A DNA stretch of 64,000 bases from Elephas maximus indicus (taxonomy: Eukaryota > Chordata > Mammalia > Proboscidea > Elephantidae). The notes under the pieces are model-generated. The model made no database searches and had not been told where the DNA came from. It saw only the letters and a program-made list of their open reading frames with translations. Shown in pieces: positions 11,300 to 22,375 of the stretch (position 1 is its first letter; each line of letters starts with the position of its first letter). Both the position numbers and the translations under genes were made by a program. The stretch covers positions 111,334,293 to 111,398,292 of the forward strand of contig NC_064819.1 of the NCBI RefSeq assembly GCF_024166365.1, in the 5' to 3' direction.

Positions 11300-11640
11300 C
11301 TTTAGAAATTCTTATTTTTACCTGGACAAATTCCCATCCAGCCAACAGACTACATCTCCAGGTGTCCTTTATAGCTAGGTATGACAATGTCACTAAATTT
11401 GGACCAATGAGAAGTAAGTGGAAGTGTTGTATGCTACTTCTGGGAAGCCTCCTTCAAATGAGGGAGGTAGGCCCTTCTTTTGCCTTCCCTCCTTCTGATG
11501 GAGGGAATATGGACATGGTGGCTGGAGCTCAAATGGCCATCTTGGATCATAAAGTTGAAGCCACGTGCTGATAGTGGCAGAACAGTAAGGAAGAACCCTC
11601 AGTCCCCTACCATGGAGTTGCTGTAGCTGCATATTTCTAG
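11300..11640. repeat. Ancient interspersed repeat, family not named
   Basis: The word order (aggtgtcctttatagctagg, accaatgagaagtaagtgg, atggtggctggagctc, gccatcttggatcat) matches an old mammalian LTR or MER repeat remembered without a secure name. Overlapping open frames here are by-products. Confidence 0.45.
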
Positions 11641-11954
11641 GCTTTGGTTATATATGTGAGAGAAATATATGTATATTTTACTTAAGAAATTATTATTTTA
11701 CAAAATTTAAAAAGATATGTGACCAAATCTAATTCTAATTAAAAAAGACACCAACCTGATCCAATACATCCCCTTTCTCTTAAAGGTAGTCTGAGTTATG
11801 TTAATATCACTTGCAAACAAAAAGCTCTGAGTTAGATGTATGGTTTGTAATGTAGTGATGATTACACACACTTATCTTCATTTGCACATAAAACATGTAT
11901 CCATTCATTCAAACTGTATAGAATATGTTTCCATAGGTAGGTATATGGTATATG

Positions 11955-11988
11955 CTTGTGTGTGTGTTTGCATGTATGTATGTATGAA
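11955..11988. repeat. TG/TGTA-rich simple repeat
   Basis: Alternating tg and tatg units (tgtgtgtgtttgcatgtatg). Confidence 0.7.
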
Positions 11989-12081
11989 GTGGTCCAGAAT
12001 ATTCAGAGGAACATAATTTTTCCAGCTTTGAGAGCAGGCTATGGTAACTATATTAACTTAAAAGGTGGTTTTATTACATGT

Positions 12082-12122
12082 GTATATGTGTATGTATTTA
12101 TGTGTGTGTGTGTGTGTGTGTT
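12082..12122. repeat. (TG)n microsatellite
   Basis: A run of about eleven tg units ending in a T-run, preceded by imperfect tgta units. Likely polymorphic. Confidence 0.9.
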
Positions 12123-12227
12123 TTTACTTTTGAGGATGTTGGAAAATATATATTACTGGCCCATATATTAGTTTGCTTGGCCTTAATGAAATCAAAAGTA
12201 ATTGGTCCACTGGTCCATTCTGATGGT

Positions 12228-12420
12228 GGCTGTCATTTGTTGAGTCCATTTTGCATGCCACGATCTTCATGTTGAATCCCTTTCTCTCTATGACAAACTT
12301 GTGGAGTCAGTGTTTTCACTCCATTTTCCAGGAATGGAAACCAAAGCTCAGAGAGATAAAGAAACTTCAGTAATGTCTGACAACTAAGAAGCAGGCAGAA
12401 ATTGGATTCTCTTCTCCCTG
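12228..12420 (-). repeat. MIR SINE, antisense
   Basis: Reverse MIR words: ttccaggaatggaaacc, aaagctcagagagataaag, aacttcagtaatgtctgac and agcaggcagaaattggattc. Confidence 0.6.
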
Positions 12421-12429
12421 CCAATTGTT

Positions 12430-12889
12430 CAATAATATGACAAAACTTCCCAAGCACTTACTATTGCACATTGCTGTGCAAAATATAAATGGAAAGCCAA
12501 ACCATGACCTCTACCAACAAGGAGCCAGCAGACATAGTAAAAATACCAAACTAAGGAACAGAAAAATCAAGCTCACTATGCTACACCTGCACACTCTTAG
12601 AGCCAGGGAGTTCCAAACAAAGGCGAGCTATGTGGGATCAATCGCCTGCAGGGCTCCACTGAGGAAACGGGAAGCTGGGCCTGGCAGTAAGAACGGGGTT
12701 GAGAGAGGACAGAATGGACATTTCCTGGGAAAACTTACAAGTGAAAATATGGAGTTGAGAACAAGATCAGCCTGGGTGTGGAACAGTGAAGAAACAGCCA
12801 ATCAGAACAAGATAAATTGGTCAACAAATGCAGGGAAGTCAGGTAGGGCTGTGGAGTGAGGTCAGTTTTGCAGGGCCCTGAGAATCAAC
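12430..12889 (+). repeat. L2-like LINE fragment
   Basis: Resembles the sense L2 3' region: cttactattgcacattgctgtg, aaaccatgacctctaccaac, caaggagccagcagaca and the later cagggccctgagaa. The 144-codon open frame at 12425-12859 runs through it and has no domain, so it is rejected as a gene. Confidence 0.5.
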
Positions 12890-13080
12890 ATACTTGGGTG
12901 CAAGCCAAAAAGGTTGGAGGTTTGAGTTTGCTCAGAGGTACCTCAGAAGAAAGGCCTGGTGATCTACTGCTGAAAAAATTAGCCATTGAAAATCCTATGA
13001 AGCACAGTTCTAGTCTGTCACACATGGGTCACCATGAGTCAATATTGACTCCATAGCGGCAAGTTTTTTTTTTTTTTTTT
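12890..13080 (+). mobile_element. AfroSINE, long form, inserted in L2
   Basis: A diverged head, then cctcagaagaaaggcctgg, tgatctactgctgaaaaaat, catgggtcaccatgagtc, a weak tail and an 18-T run. A 3' tail reading ttttt rather than aaaaa is seen in several family members. Confidence 0.85.
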
Positions 13081-13760
13081 GGAGAGTCTATGAGAGCCAC
13101 ACGGATTTAAAGCAAGTAACATGTGGTGTCCAGAGAAAACTTCCTTGGTCCTCCTGCAGACATGGCTAGGGAGCCAAAGCTTTTCCATTTCACACTCTTT
13201 AAACAAAATGGACATTCCTTGTTGACTCAGGTTTATGATAAATAAAAGAAGAAATTGACTGGCTTAGAGGTTTTAAAACACTCCAGAGTTTGTTTATACA
13301 GGAAAAGCTTTTTCAAAGGTCAAGCTTCCGTTGCTGTAATCACCTTTGTATATCTAAGTTCAGTATTCTTCTAGTTCCATAAACAAGCTTAAAATAGGAG
13401 TTGATAATACCATCAGATTTAAAAAGGGTAAGAGCTTCACATTTCTGAATCTCTACTGCCAGATGCATTTTTTTTTTTTTTTCCAAGTAAGGTCAATAAT
13501 GATCTTGGAGAAACTTTGCATTTTATTGAATGGATTTAAGCAATTCACCTGGGATGGCTCCAGCTCCTTCTTGCATAGAGTCTAGAATGAGTCTGTACAA
13601 GTATGTGAACTGACATGGGAAGTTGATTATAAATATTAATTTAAAAATAGTTTAACTAGTAAAGAATGTCTTCCTTGAGCATTGTGCTCTTTTAAAAACT
13701 ATCTACATGGAATCAAATTGACAATAGCAACTTGAAAGAGGAGAAACTGAGGGGCATTGA
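13081..13760. other. No recognised feature
   Basis: Unassigned AT-rich sequence with a T-run at 13468-13483. Confidence 0.4.
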
Positions 13761-13764
13761 GTTT

Positions 13765-14110
13765 ATGTTAATGCGGGAGGAACAATTTGGAAAATGTGAG
13801 TGAGAACAGTTGCACAACCTGAAAAAATGTAATCAATGTCACAGAATTGTACATGCAGAAATTGTTGAATTGGTATATGTTCTGCTAGGTATATTCTGAA
13901 CACAAAAAAATAAAATAAATTACTTTAAAAATGCATACTACAAAAGAATACAATTCTGTTTTTAGATTAAAAATATGTATGTAATGCACAAGAAGGGTAT
14001 ATATGGAATATATAGCAGTGGTTTTCTCTAGTGATAAAATCGTAGGGGGGTTTTCTTTTTCTCTTTTGCATATCTGTATTTTTAAATTTTTCCAAAAGAA
14101 TAATTTTTCT
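13765..14110 (+). repeat. Old L1M 3' end fragments
   Basis: Shows ttgcacaacctgaaaaaatg, cagaattgtacatgcag and a tatattctgaacacaaaaa end. It is followed by agcagtggttttctctagtg and tttttccaaaagaataattt, another old L1 3' UTR segment. Confidence 0.5.
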
Positions 14111-14294
14111 TAAAGTTAGTGTTTAATATATAAGAAATGGATATACATGAGGTGGTAAAAAATGGATATGTTTGCGACAGGATCAGGAAGAGGTTTTTTT
14201 CACAATGGCAGAGGAATGAGAAGAATAGTATCAATTATTTTCATTAAAGGAATGACATGATAGTAAAATTATAACATAACTGTTCTTTTATATA

Positions 14295-14372
14295 AATGGT
14301 TGTGGCAGCCTTGGATAAGCCACCTAATCTTCTGGATCTTATTTCCCCATCTACGAAACGAAGACCTGGAAA
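14295..14372 (+). repeat. MIR fragment
   Basis: Short match: cttggataagccacctaatc, ttatttccccatctacgaaac. Confidence 0.4.
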
Positions 14373-14879
14373 ACAATTGTGTCCCTTCTAGCCTGAAAAT
14401 TATTACTATGATCGGCACTTTTCTCAACAGTCATGGAACTTGATGAACTAACTCCTTCTTCCACCTTTCCATCTTTATACTCACAGAAGGTTCTGATCAC
14501 AACCTACAAGCCCAGAAGGGTACCTGTTATCTAAAGGAGTGACCTCAGAGAGGCAGGGGCAGCCAATAGAGTTTCTCTTATAACCTGGAAGTGCCTTAGG
14601 CACTGGGATAGTCTCAACTATTGCAGTTGCTAGGGAAAAGTCAAGTTAATTATTGGATTTTCTAGTTCCAGACAGAATTGCATGTTCCTATGTGAATTCT
14701 TTTTCACTTTTGTCTCAGGTAACTTCCCCATCCTTGGGTGTTTGCCCAGTAGATTATTCTTTGTCCTTAGAGCCACTGTTTGGCAAGGTTTAGTTCACAT
14801 GATGAGAGGATAATGAGAAGCCAAGGCCCTTACCCATAACCTAGTCATATTTTTTTTCCTTATGACTTTCCTCAATTGT
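14373..14879. other. No recognised feature
   Basis: Nothing nameable. Confidence 0.4.
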
Positions 14880-15180
14880 TATTTCATCTACCATATTCAT
14901 CCTAATTCTTCCAGTCTTCAAAGTTTACCGTCCGTTTCCTCATGAAGAATTATTCAAATTCTTTTGCTCACACTAATCACTCCTTTGTCAGAGTTTCATT
15001 TATTTTCATTATCACACAATTTAACACTCAATTTTACTATCTTCTCATCTGTGTTCTCATCTAATTCTTTGCACAAGCCTTTTCATTGTAGCTGGAACAT
15101 AAAGACCTCAATAATAGAGACAAAGTCTAACTTCTCTTACTGATCCAGTAATATCTAGCATATTGTTTGGGTCACAGAGG
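14880..15180 (+). repeat. L2-like fragment
   Basis: Pattern resembles a diverged sense L2 3' part (tttcattatcacacaatttaac ... cattgtagctggaac ... tagcatattgt). Low certainty. Confidence 0.35.
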
Positions 15181-15349
15181 ATGGTAGAAGATACTCTTTG
15201 ATTGATGAAAAGAGTCACCAGTTACTGCTCAGATTTATTTTTACCTAGAACCAGAATCTAAGATAGTACCTGCAACAGATACAGGAAAAGGCCAGCCCTT
15301 GGGACTAAAGGTTCAACCTCGTAATATTTGTGATTCAGGAAAGGGGAGC

Positions 15350-15474
15350 TTTGCCACCACCATTGCAAATACCACTTAATCTCTCTCCCTATATTTCACT
15401 AGGAGCCCAGAGAAGATTGTAATAAATTGGGCTGCTTGTAAAAGACTTACAGAAAATGAACTGGCAAAGAAGTA
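15350..15474 (+). repeat. Local duplicate unit, copy 1
   Basis: A 125-bp block (tttgccaccaccattgc ... aataaattgggctgctt ... ggcaaagaagt) with roughly 80% identity by eye to 16311-16435. It contains an AATAAA hexamer. I do not know the family, and the unit could be an LTR 3' part or a local duplication. Confidence 0.75.
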
Positions 15475-15589
15475 GCATAAGATACCTCCGAATCTCTTGA
15501 AAAATCAGAGAAGAGAGAAAAAAGGTCACGGATTTTGGACCATGGTAGAATCAGAAAACTGGAAGATATCTTAGAAATAATATGTGAAA

Positions 15590-15715
15590 TGATCATTTTA
15601 CAGATGAGCAAACTGAGGCTCAGAGAGTGATTTGCCCAAGGTATAGATAAGTGGCAGAATAAAAACTGGAACCCAGTTCTGACCTGTTCAGTGCTGGCTT
15701 TTGCCTACTCTGATT
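15590..15715 (-). repeat. MIR SINE, antisense
   Basis: cattttacagatgagc, aaactgaggctcagagagtg, atttgcccaaggtatag, ggaacccagttctgacc. Confidence 0.7.
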
Positions 15716-16310
15716 CTGGTTTATTTTTCCTGTACTATTCTGATGAAACAGGATATATTAAATAATTGTACCCATTTCTTAGAAGAGGCAGTGTGTTCTA
15801 GAAGAATGAAGTATGTGCAATGGAGCCCCCTTCTCTCCCAGTTCCCATGACACACTGCTTCCTTCTCCTCCTGCCAGTAGCATGGTTCCATTTTTATATT
15901 CCACAGCTCTGAAATCACCGTTAAGATTAAAACTAAACAATCCAACCAAAATAACATACCACTAGTCCACCTTTGGGTTAATGTTCAGAATGACTCATGA
16001 GGCAATTCCTGAGAACTTAAAACATCCTGTAATATGGTGATGTTTTGTACAAGTGAACTTAAAATCCTTTGTGGAGGTTTTCTAAGCCTTAAAAACATGT
16101 TTTGTTAAACAATCTTCTAAAATAGTGTTCTTAACTTAATAAGTTATTACTAAAGTTAAATTGTTGTTACATTAGGTTGTGTGTGGTCCACTGGAAATAG
16201 TGTGATCCTCAAAGACCAAGGCAGGCTGACTCTTCTCCAGGACGTGGTGGTGGGAACAACAGTCTGAGACAGCCCATGGTTATTGTACAGCTGACGTGCT
16301 AATCACACCA
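15716..16310. other. No recognised feature
   Basis: The 78-codon minus-strand frame (15721-15957) has no supporting signal. Confidence 0.4.
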
Positions 16311-16435
16311 TTTGCCTCCACCACTGCAAACACCACCTAACTCTCTCCTGATACTTCACCAGGAGCCCCGTGGAGGCTGGAATAAATCAGGCTGCTTGCA
16401 AAAGACTTAACAGAAAGTAAACTGACAAAGAAGTG
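16311..16435 (+). repeat. Local duplicate unit, copy 2
   Basis: tttgcctccaccactgc ... aataaatcaggctgcttgc ... actgacaaagaagt, collinear with 15350-15474 except for one single-base gap. Confidence 0.75.
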
Positions 16436-16890
16436 AATTCAGTGATTGCTTACTGAGATTTTTTGCATGTTTAGAACATTTTAGGGAGCTAAGAAGAGAC
16501 CCTCCCATTGACCAGTGACTCCTGTTTGCTTGGTTTTGGTGAAATAACAAAGCAAATTATCTAGGCAAGTCCTGGTTCAGAACATTGTATACCCTACATG
16601 GTACTTACTGAGTAGTTGGTTTCACACTTACAAAATAGAACACTGATTGTATTTCTTCATGAACTGAGTCAGTAAGTCAGCACTCTGTGAGTCATCATGG
16701 TAGGGACAAATAGCAAGCATTTTGTTTTTCCCGTTGAATCTCCAGTGGTGGGTTGAAAAAACTTTCAGAGGGAAGAATAGACAGTTCCCAGGCAAACATT
16801 TCAGAAATGGAAACTTTTCCCTAATTAGCTAAAAATAGCATTCTTTACCAGGCTCTTTGCATTAGTTCTAATCCTTTTCCAAAACACAGG
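16436..16890. other. No recognised feature
   Basis: Nothing nameable. Confidence 0.4.
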
Positions 16891-16894
16891 CTAT

Positions 16895-16995
16895 GGCTAT
16901 TACTATCCCTGTCACAGATGAGAAAAGTGAAGCTTGGAGAGTTTGCCTCTAGTAAATGATGGAGTTGAGTATGATGTTCACATGTCAAAGCTCCT
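16895..16995 (-). repeat. MIR fragment, antisense
   Basis: Words attactatccctgtcacag, atgagaaaagtgaagcttgg and caaagctcctg in reverse MIR order. Confidence 0.5.
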
Positions 16996-17372
16996 GAATT
17001 TTCCACATATATTACTGTTTTCCTTACACCAAAAATTAAATAAAAAACCAGATCCGCTTGATTGTTGTTCACTCACATGAAGAAAAAAATTGTAAGGAAC
17101 TAAATACATCCCACTTTCAGACCAGAACAACTTAAAAAACCTCCAGCAGCTAAAAAACTAAACTCGAGCAACTCTCTTATCAGTGAAGTAGGTTTGGTCA
17201 ATGCAATGCATGCAGATATGGTATACAGAGCTCTTTTTAAGTTTCTAGTAAGCTGTATAAATACCCCTGTTTTTGGAATTGCAAAGTTTATGGTAAGGAT
17301 TAGCTTTCTCCTTTTCTCTTTGTGCTAAAGCTTTTTATACACAATAACAGTATCTCCCAAACTGTATTGTTA
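16996..17372. other. No recognised feature
   Basis: Nothing nameable. Confidence 0.4.
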
Positions 17373-17377
17373 ATAGG

Positions 17378-17893
17378 TGTCTTAGCTATCTAGTGCTGCT
17401 GTAACAGAAATATCACAATTGGATGGCTTTAACAAAGAGAAGTTTATTTTTTCACAGTCTAGTAGGCTAGAAGTCCAAATCAAAGGCACTAGCTACAGGG
17501 GAAGACTCTGTCGGCTCTGGAGGAAGGTCCTTGCCATCAGTCTTCCTCAGGTCAAGAAGCTTCTCAGCATAATAACCTTGGCTAGGGTCCAAAGGACACA
17601 CTCTGCTCCCAGTGTTCCTTTCTTGGTGGTATGAGGTCCCCATGTCTCTCCTCTCACTTCTCTCTTTTACATCTCAAAAGAGATTGGCTTAAAATACTAT
17701 CTAATCTTGTAGATCTCATCCATGTAACTGCCGATAATCCATCTCATTAACGTAATGTGATAGGATTTACAACCCAAAGGGAAGGAAATCACATCAGATG
17801 ACAAAATGGTAGACAATCATACAATACTGGGAATCATGCATGGCATGGCCAAGTTGACACATGTTTTTGGGGAACACAATTCAATCCATGACA
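17378..17893 (+). mobile_element. Solo LTR, ERVL-MaLR type (copy 1)
   Basis: Begins tgtcttagctatctagtgc and ends caattcaatccatgaca, so it has TG...CA termini. Five-base flanks agree at 4 of 5 positions (atagg 17373-17377, acagg 17894-17898). Internal words include ggctttaacaaagagaag, gaggctagaagtcc-like and ggtatgaggtccccatg. There is no internal region, so this is an LTR-LTR recombination remnant. The same family recurs at 20316 and 61774. Confidence 0.85.
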
Positions 17894-17898
17894 ACAGG

Positions 17899-18335
17899 TA
17901 TACAGAGAAAGGGAAAAGCTAAATTTAAAATAAGCTTAAAAAGCTGGAATACATGTAATACATATTAATCTGCTTCAGGGCTTCACTAAGACTTTACAAT
18001 GTTTACAATGTTTATAAAGTGGTTCCCATGTATATTTGACCATGACCAAGCAACCTTTGAAGGAGTGCGTCTATGACTATCTAATGTCTACTGAAACACT
18101 GCCCGCTACAAGAATTTCAAGTTAGTGCCTTGTAGACCATAAAGCCTTGGGATTTTCAAATTTTGCAGGATTGAGGAAGTTGTATCTATGACTGTGAACC
18201 TTGTGACTAAATTATTAAAGAGAATATTCCAAAATGCACTAAATGGAACTCTATTAAATAAAAATAAATGCAATACAGTGCTTGCTGAAGAAATGAATGA
18301 TACGCAAATTAGCCCTCAACTTAACTGCACCTAAC
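17899..18335. other. No recognised feature
   Basis: AT-rich and unassigned. Confidence 0.4.
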
Positions 18336-18339
18336 CTTA

Positions 18340-18900
18340 AACAATGGACATTTTGCTTGACTTCATTATGTTCTTTCTGCCTTCGGCTCCTGCACTTGCT
18401 GTTTACTCTGCTCTATGCTCTGCCTCTAGGTCTTCCATGGCTGACTCTTCCTTAGCACTCAGAATTTTTCTGACCATACAGCCTAAAGTTCTTTTTGCCT
18501 TCTTCCCATTTCTAGAATCAACTTCTTCATATAATCCTGCTTAATTTTCCTCATAAACCAAACCCACTGCCATCGAGTCGATTCCAACTCATAGCAACCC
18601 TATAGAACAGAGTAGAACTGCCCCATAGTGTTTCCAAGGGATGCCTGGCAGATCTGAACTTGGTTAGCAGCCATAGTACTTAACCCCTATGCCACCAGGT
18701 TTTCCGTTTTCCTCATAGCACTTATGATTATCTGAGATCTTGTTAATGTATTTACACTTAAAAAGTGAGCTTCGTGCAAGTTGGGTCTTACTCATATTCT
18801 TGTAGTACATATTATTCAACATTATTATTCAGTGTGTACTAGACCCTAGACATCAGTGGCTAGTACATCTTGAATAAATTAAATTTGTATCATTCATTAA
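18340..18900 (+). repeat. L2 LINE 3' region, split by an AfroSINE
   Basis: Left part: ctcctgcacttgctgtttac, tctgctctatgctctgcctc. After the SINE: ttcctcatagcacttatgat, then the degenerate gaataaattaaatttgtatc end. This is the expected order of the L2 3' end. Confidence 0.7.
18556..18706 (-). mobile_element. AfroSINE, short form, nested in L2
   Basis: aaccaaacccactgccatcg at left, atgccaccaggttttcc at right. Perfect 11-bp duplication ttttcctcata at 18545-18555 and 18707-18717. Confidence 0.95.
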
Positions 18901-19221
18901 CGTATTCATGTATTCATTCGTTCACTCAACAAATATTTGCTGAATACTTTCCATGAGCCAAAAACCATTCTGATTCTGTATGCAACAGTGAGTACGACAG
19001 CTATCAATTCACTACTCAAATTGCTTGTACATTGCATTTTTTTTTTTTAATTACATAAGACTGCATTCCTTTGGGGATTTATTTTTTTAATGTTGTAGTT
19101 ATTATTTTAAAAAAATTCTCAAAACTACTTTTCCCAATTTTGTAAACATGAATTTTCATATGACTTGTTTTTGTTGTAGTTTTTTGTTATTTGTTTAAAG
19201 TAGGAGGGCCAAAAAGCGTAT

Positions 19222-19395
19222 GCATCTCACCTCATCTAATCCTGACAACCACTATTTGGTTTGGAGACATTACCTCCATTTAACACATGAGGAAATTTAG
19301 ATTATGAAAATACCTTGCCCAAGACACTTACTTAATAGATAGGCAGTGCCTGAATATAAACCCAGTAGGTTGAAACCAAAGCCCACACCTGCTGG
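19222..19395 (-). repeat. MIR SINE, antisense
   Basis: ctcatctaatcctgacaacc, catttaacacatgaggaaat, ccttgcccaagacactta and acccagtaggttgaaacc. Confidence 0.7.
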
Positions 19396-19412
19396 TTGTG
19401 TGTGTGTGTGTG
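19396..19412. repeat. (TG)n short repeat
   Basis: Eight tg units. A further A-run of 18 lies at 19464-19481. Confidence 0.8.
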
Positions 19413-20155
19413 ACATTAGTATAGTCTAATGATTATTAATAGAGGAAAAAGCTAGAAGCATGCAAAAAAAAAAAAAAAAAAGATTTAAGACAATGGACTC
19501 TTGGGTCCCATTCTGTAACCATATGAATTCTCTCTGATTCATTGCACTTTTGCTCCTTTTCCAAGCTCTGAGCGATGCATTGTGCTCCCTCTCAAAGATC
19601 CTGTCTAGGCTGTAAGCAGGTGCCTGCGCCACCTCAGAGGTAGTGACTTCTGTTTTCTGACATCTACTGTCTTCTCAGTAAGAACAAGTCCTGCAAATCA
19701 TTACATGGATTCTGCAAAGGGAAGATAAATCCAACAAAGGAGCTGAAGGAAATCAGAGAACAGAAGAAGATAAGGAGAATAAAGGCAAGTTCGAAATAAG
19801 TTAAATTTAGAAAGCCTCCACAAATCACTTGGCATTCCATTGTTCAAGTTACAAAATTTGTCTTGTTTTCCAGTAGTACAAGTTCTGTCACTAACTTGGT
19901 GTGTGACCTGAGCAGTTTTCTTCGCCCTTCTGTGGTCAGGTCTTTGTTAACCAAAGGAGTCTTGGAAAAGATAATCACTGAGGTCTTTCCAGAACTAAAT
20001 CTCAAGATTCTAATTAAGGGCTGCTGACTGATGACACATTTTGGAGCATTGCACTGGCAAGTATTTTCGGTGCTTGGATCTAATTTAGTATACATTCAAC
20101 AAATAATTTTTGTGAGGTTACTATGCACCAGACGCCATGCTCAGAATACCATGGT
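19413..20155. other. No recognised feature
   Basis: Unassigned. Frames at 19426-19632 and 19844-20095 have no support. Confidence 0.4.
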
Positions 20156-20159
20156 GAGC

Positions 20160-20310
20160 ATCTTTTATCCTGCAGCCCAAATGATTGTTCTAAAATGGAA
20201 AGATGACCACATCTCTTGCTGCTCTGGGTAAAATCCAACACCCCTTAATAAAGATCTTCATAAAGTGGCCTCTGCTGGCTCATCTCTCCAATATCATCTT
20301 ACTACACTGA
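20160..20310 (+). repeat. L2 LINE fragment, left of the LTR
   Basis: aaatccaacaccccttaata, cttcataaagtggcctctgc, atatcatcttactacactga are L2 ORF2/3' words. It continues at 21346-21530 (cctaaaatgccccgtctctc, agaaagtcctccattgtccc) after the LTR. Confidence 0.6.
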
Positions 20311-20315
20311 CCATC

Positions 20316-21340
20316 TGTCTTAGTTATCTAGTGCTGCTATAACAGAAATACCACAAAGGGATGGCTTTAACAAACAGAAATTTATTTTCTCATAGTTTAG
20401 GAGGCTAAAAGTCCAAATTCAGGGTGCCAGCTTCAGGGGAAATCTTTCTATTTCCTTTGGCTTCTGGAGGAACGTGTGTGTCGATCATGACAGCCTCTTC
20501 TCAGCCGTGTCCATAGGCAGGCCTCTCTCTGGCCCTTGATCCCTCTACCACTCAAGCTACTTGGCTCAGCCTCTGTCTTGCTCAAGCAAGTGTTACAAAG
20601 CTCTTTAGCTCCACCGATAAGTGCCCAGAACGCACCCCACTTCACCAGGAAGTGTCCTGCCCAAAGGTACTCAGCTCTTTCTCTCTCCATGGGTCTGCTC
20701 CCACGCCATCTGGTGTCGGTATCCTGGTTCTGTGGCCACCATTTCTTTGCCCTTGATTCTTGCCGTCTTACACTGCCACCCCTGGGTGTTACAGTTCTCT
20801 TTGTGTGTCTCCTGGTTCCAGGGGTTTCTCAGCACAGGGATTCAGGGTCCACTCCTGTCTCTCCTTTTATCTCTTGTAAGATAGTAAGTGTGACTCAAGC
20901 AAGGGTGTGGGTTGAGTAGTGAAGAGTGGTGACTCAAGATACATCCCACCCTGATCCTGCCTCGCTAACACATGTTGTTATTAGGTACTGTTGAGTTGGT
21001 TTCGACTCATAACAACCCTATGTACAATAGAACAAAACACTGCCCAGTCCTACATCATCCTCATGATCATTGTTTTGCCTGAGCCCACTGTTATGGCCAC
21101 TGTGTCAATCCATCTCATTGACGGTCTTCCTCTTTTTCACCGACCCTCAACTTTACCAAGCATGATATCCTTCTCAAGGGACTGGTCCCTTCTGATAACA
21201 TGTCCAAAGTATGTGAGATAGAGGTCAGGATTTACAACACACAAAATGGAAGATAATAGAATAATTACATCAGATCACAAAATACACGACCCTAGCCAAG
21301 TTGACACATATTTTGGGGGGACACAACTCAATCTATGACA
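20316..21340 (+). mobile_element. Solo LTR, ERVL-MaLR type (copy 2), with RTE insert
   Basis: TG...CA termini (tgtcttagttatctagtgc ... actcaatctatgaca) with a perfect 5-bp duplication, ccatc, at 20311-20315 and 21341-21345. It is longer than copy 1 because of extra internal LTR sequence and an RTE tail at about 20968-21222. The 87-127 codon frames inside are LTR sequence, not genes. Confidence 0.9.
20968..21222 (-). mobile_element. RTE-clade LINE 3' end inside the LTR
   Basis: Antisense tail tgttgttattaggtactgttg, then cccactgttatggccactg, catctcattgacggtcttcc and ccaaagtatgtgag. 5'-truncated to about 250 bases. Confidence 0.9.
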
Positions 21341-21345
21341 CCATC

Positions 21346-21530
21346 CCATCCCTTTCTTTAGAATTTCCAGCCCTAGGGAATTTATTTTTGTTTCTTAAAT
21401 GCCTTGTGTTTTCTTTCACAGATAGCTGGAATACTATTCAATCGGTTGACTCCTTATTATCCTTAATTCTCACCTAAAATGCCCCGTCTCTCAGAAAGTC
21501 CTCCATTGTCCCCAGCTGGATTCAAAGTCA
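21346..21530 (+). repeat. L2 LINE fragment, right of the LTR
   Basis: Continuation of the L2 at 20160-20310, displaced by the LTR insertion (aatttccagccctaggg ... gtcctccattgtccccagc). Confidence 0.5.
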
Positions 21531-21577
21531 TGGTTTAAGGATGATGGAGCAGAGAGCAGGAGTTGAGTCCCTGATGA

Positions 21578-21778
21578 GAATCCTGTTGACGTCGAGTTGA
21601 TTCCAACTCATAGTGATGCCATATGACAGAGTAGAACTGCCCTATATGGTTTCTAAGGCTGTAATCTTTACAGGACTGGATCACCAGGTCTTTTCTCCCA
21701 TGGAATGGCTGGTGGGTTCAAATCATGGACCCTTCAGTTAGCAACTGAGTGCTTAGCCACTATGATGCCAGGGTTCCA
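21578..21778 (-). mobile_element. AfroSINE, long form
   Basis: aatcctgttgacgtcgagtt at left, ggctgtaatctttacaggac inside, ctatgatgccagggttcc at right. Eight-base duplication cctgatga at 21570-21577 and 21779-21786. An A13T20 palindromic tract follows at 21791-21824. Confidence 0.9.
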
Positions 21779-22039
21779 CCTGATGATAACAAAAAAAAAA
21801 AAAATTTTTTTTTTTTTTTTTTTTGGATAATACAAGGTGTTAATCCAGTTCTGGACTGCTGAGTTCTGACTTCCTTAATGTAAGATAATAAGCCCTTGAG
21901 TGTTTACATTGCTGTTATTTTGGGCTTTTCCATTATGTGCAGCCAAATATAATCCTAATTGATGAAATAAGTATATATTTTTAGTACCAAAAAAAGTGTA
22001 TTTTGAAAGAACCATTGAGATTTGTCTGACTCTCAAAGA

Positions 22040-22165
22040 ACTGAAAAAGTGGCAAAGTAAGAAGAAAAAACTAATAAAGAAGAAGAAAAGAAGAGGATGA
22101 GAAGGAAGAGTAGGCAGGAGAAGGGGAAGCAGAAACAGAAAAAGAAAAAATAAAAACAACAACCA
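22040..22165. repeat. Purine-rich GAA/AAG tract
   Basis: A long strand-asymmetric purine run that generates the F/L-rich minus-strand frame at 21875-22291, rejected as a gene. Confidence 0.8.
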
Positions 22166-22265
22166 TAGAGCCTCAGAGTGATTCACTGAATCCCTGAATC
22201 CTGCTGGCAGACTGAGGAAGAGAGCAGAGTGGTGGATGGAAGGTTTTTTTTTTTTTTTTTTTTTA

Positions 22266-22375
22266 AAATAGGTCAGGCCTAAAAGTGGCATCCTTCACTT
22301 TTGCCCACATTCCATTGGTCAGAACTCAGTCACATGGCCACACCTAATTGCAAAGGAGTCTGAGAAATGTAATGT
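22266..22375. repeat. Old interspersed repeat fragment
   Basis: ccattggtcagaactcagtcacatggcc (22313-22340) resembles ttggccaatactagtcacatgcccc at 30832-30855. Both look like the same unnamed old MER/LTR repeat. Confidence 0.45.

Noticed and set aside
12425..12859. 144-codon plus-strand frame
   Set aside because: Runs through an L2-like repeat and has no recognisable motif.
21875..22291. 138-codon minus-strand frame rich in F and L
   Set aside because: Produced by a GAA-type purine tract and a poly(T) run; low complexity.
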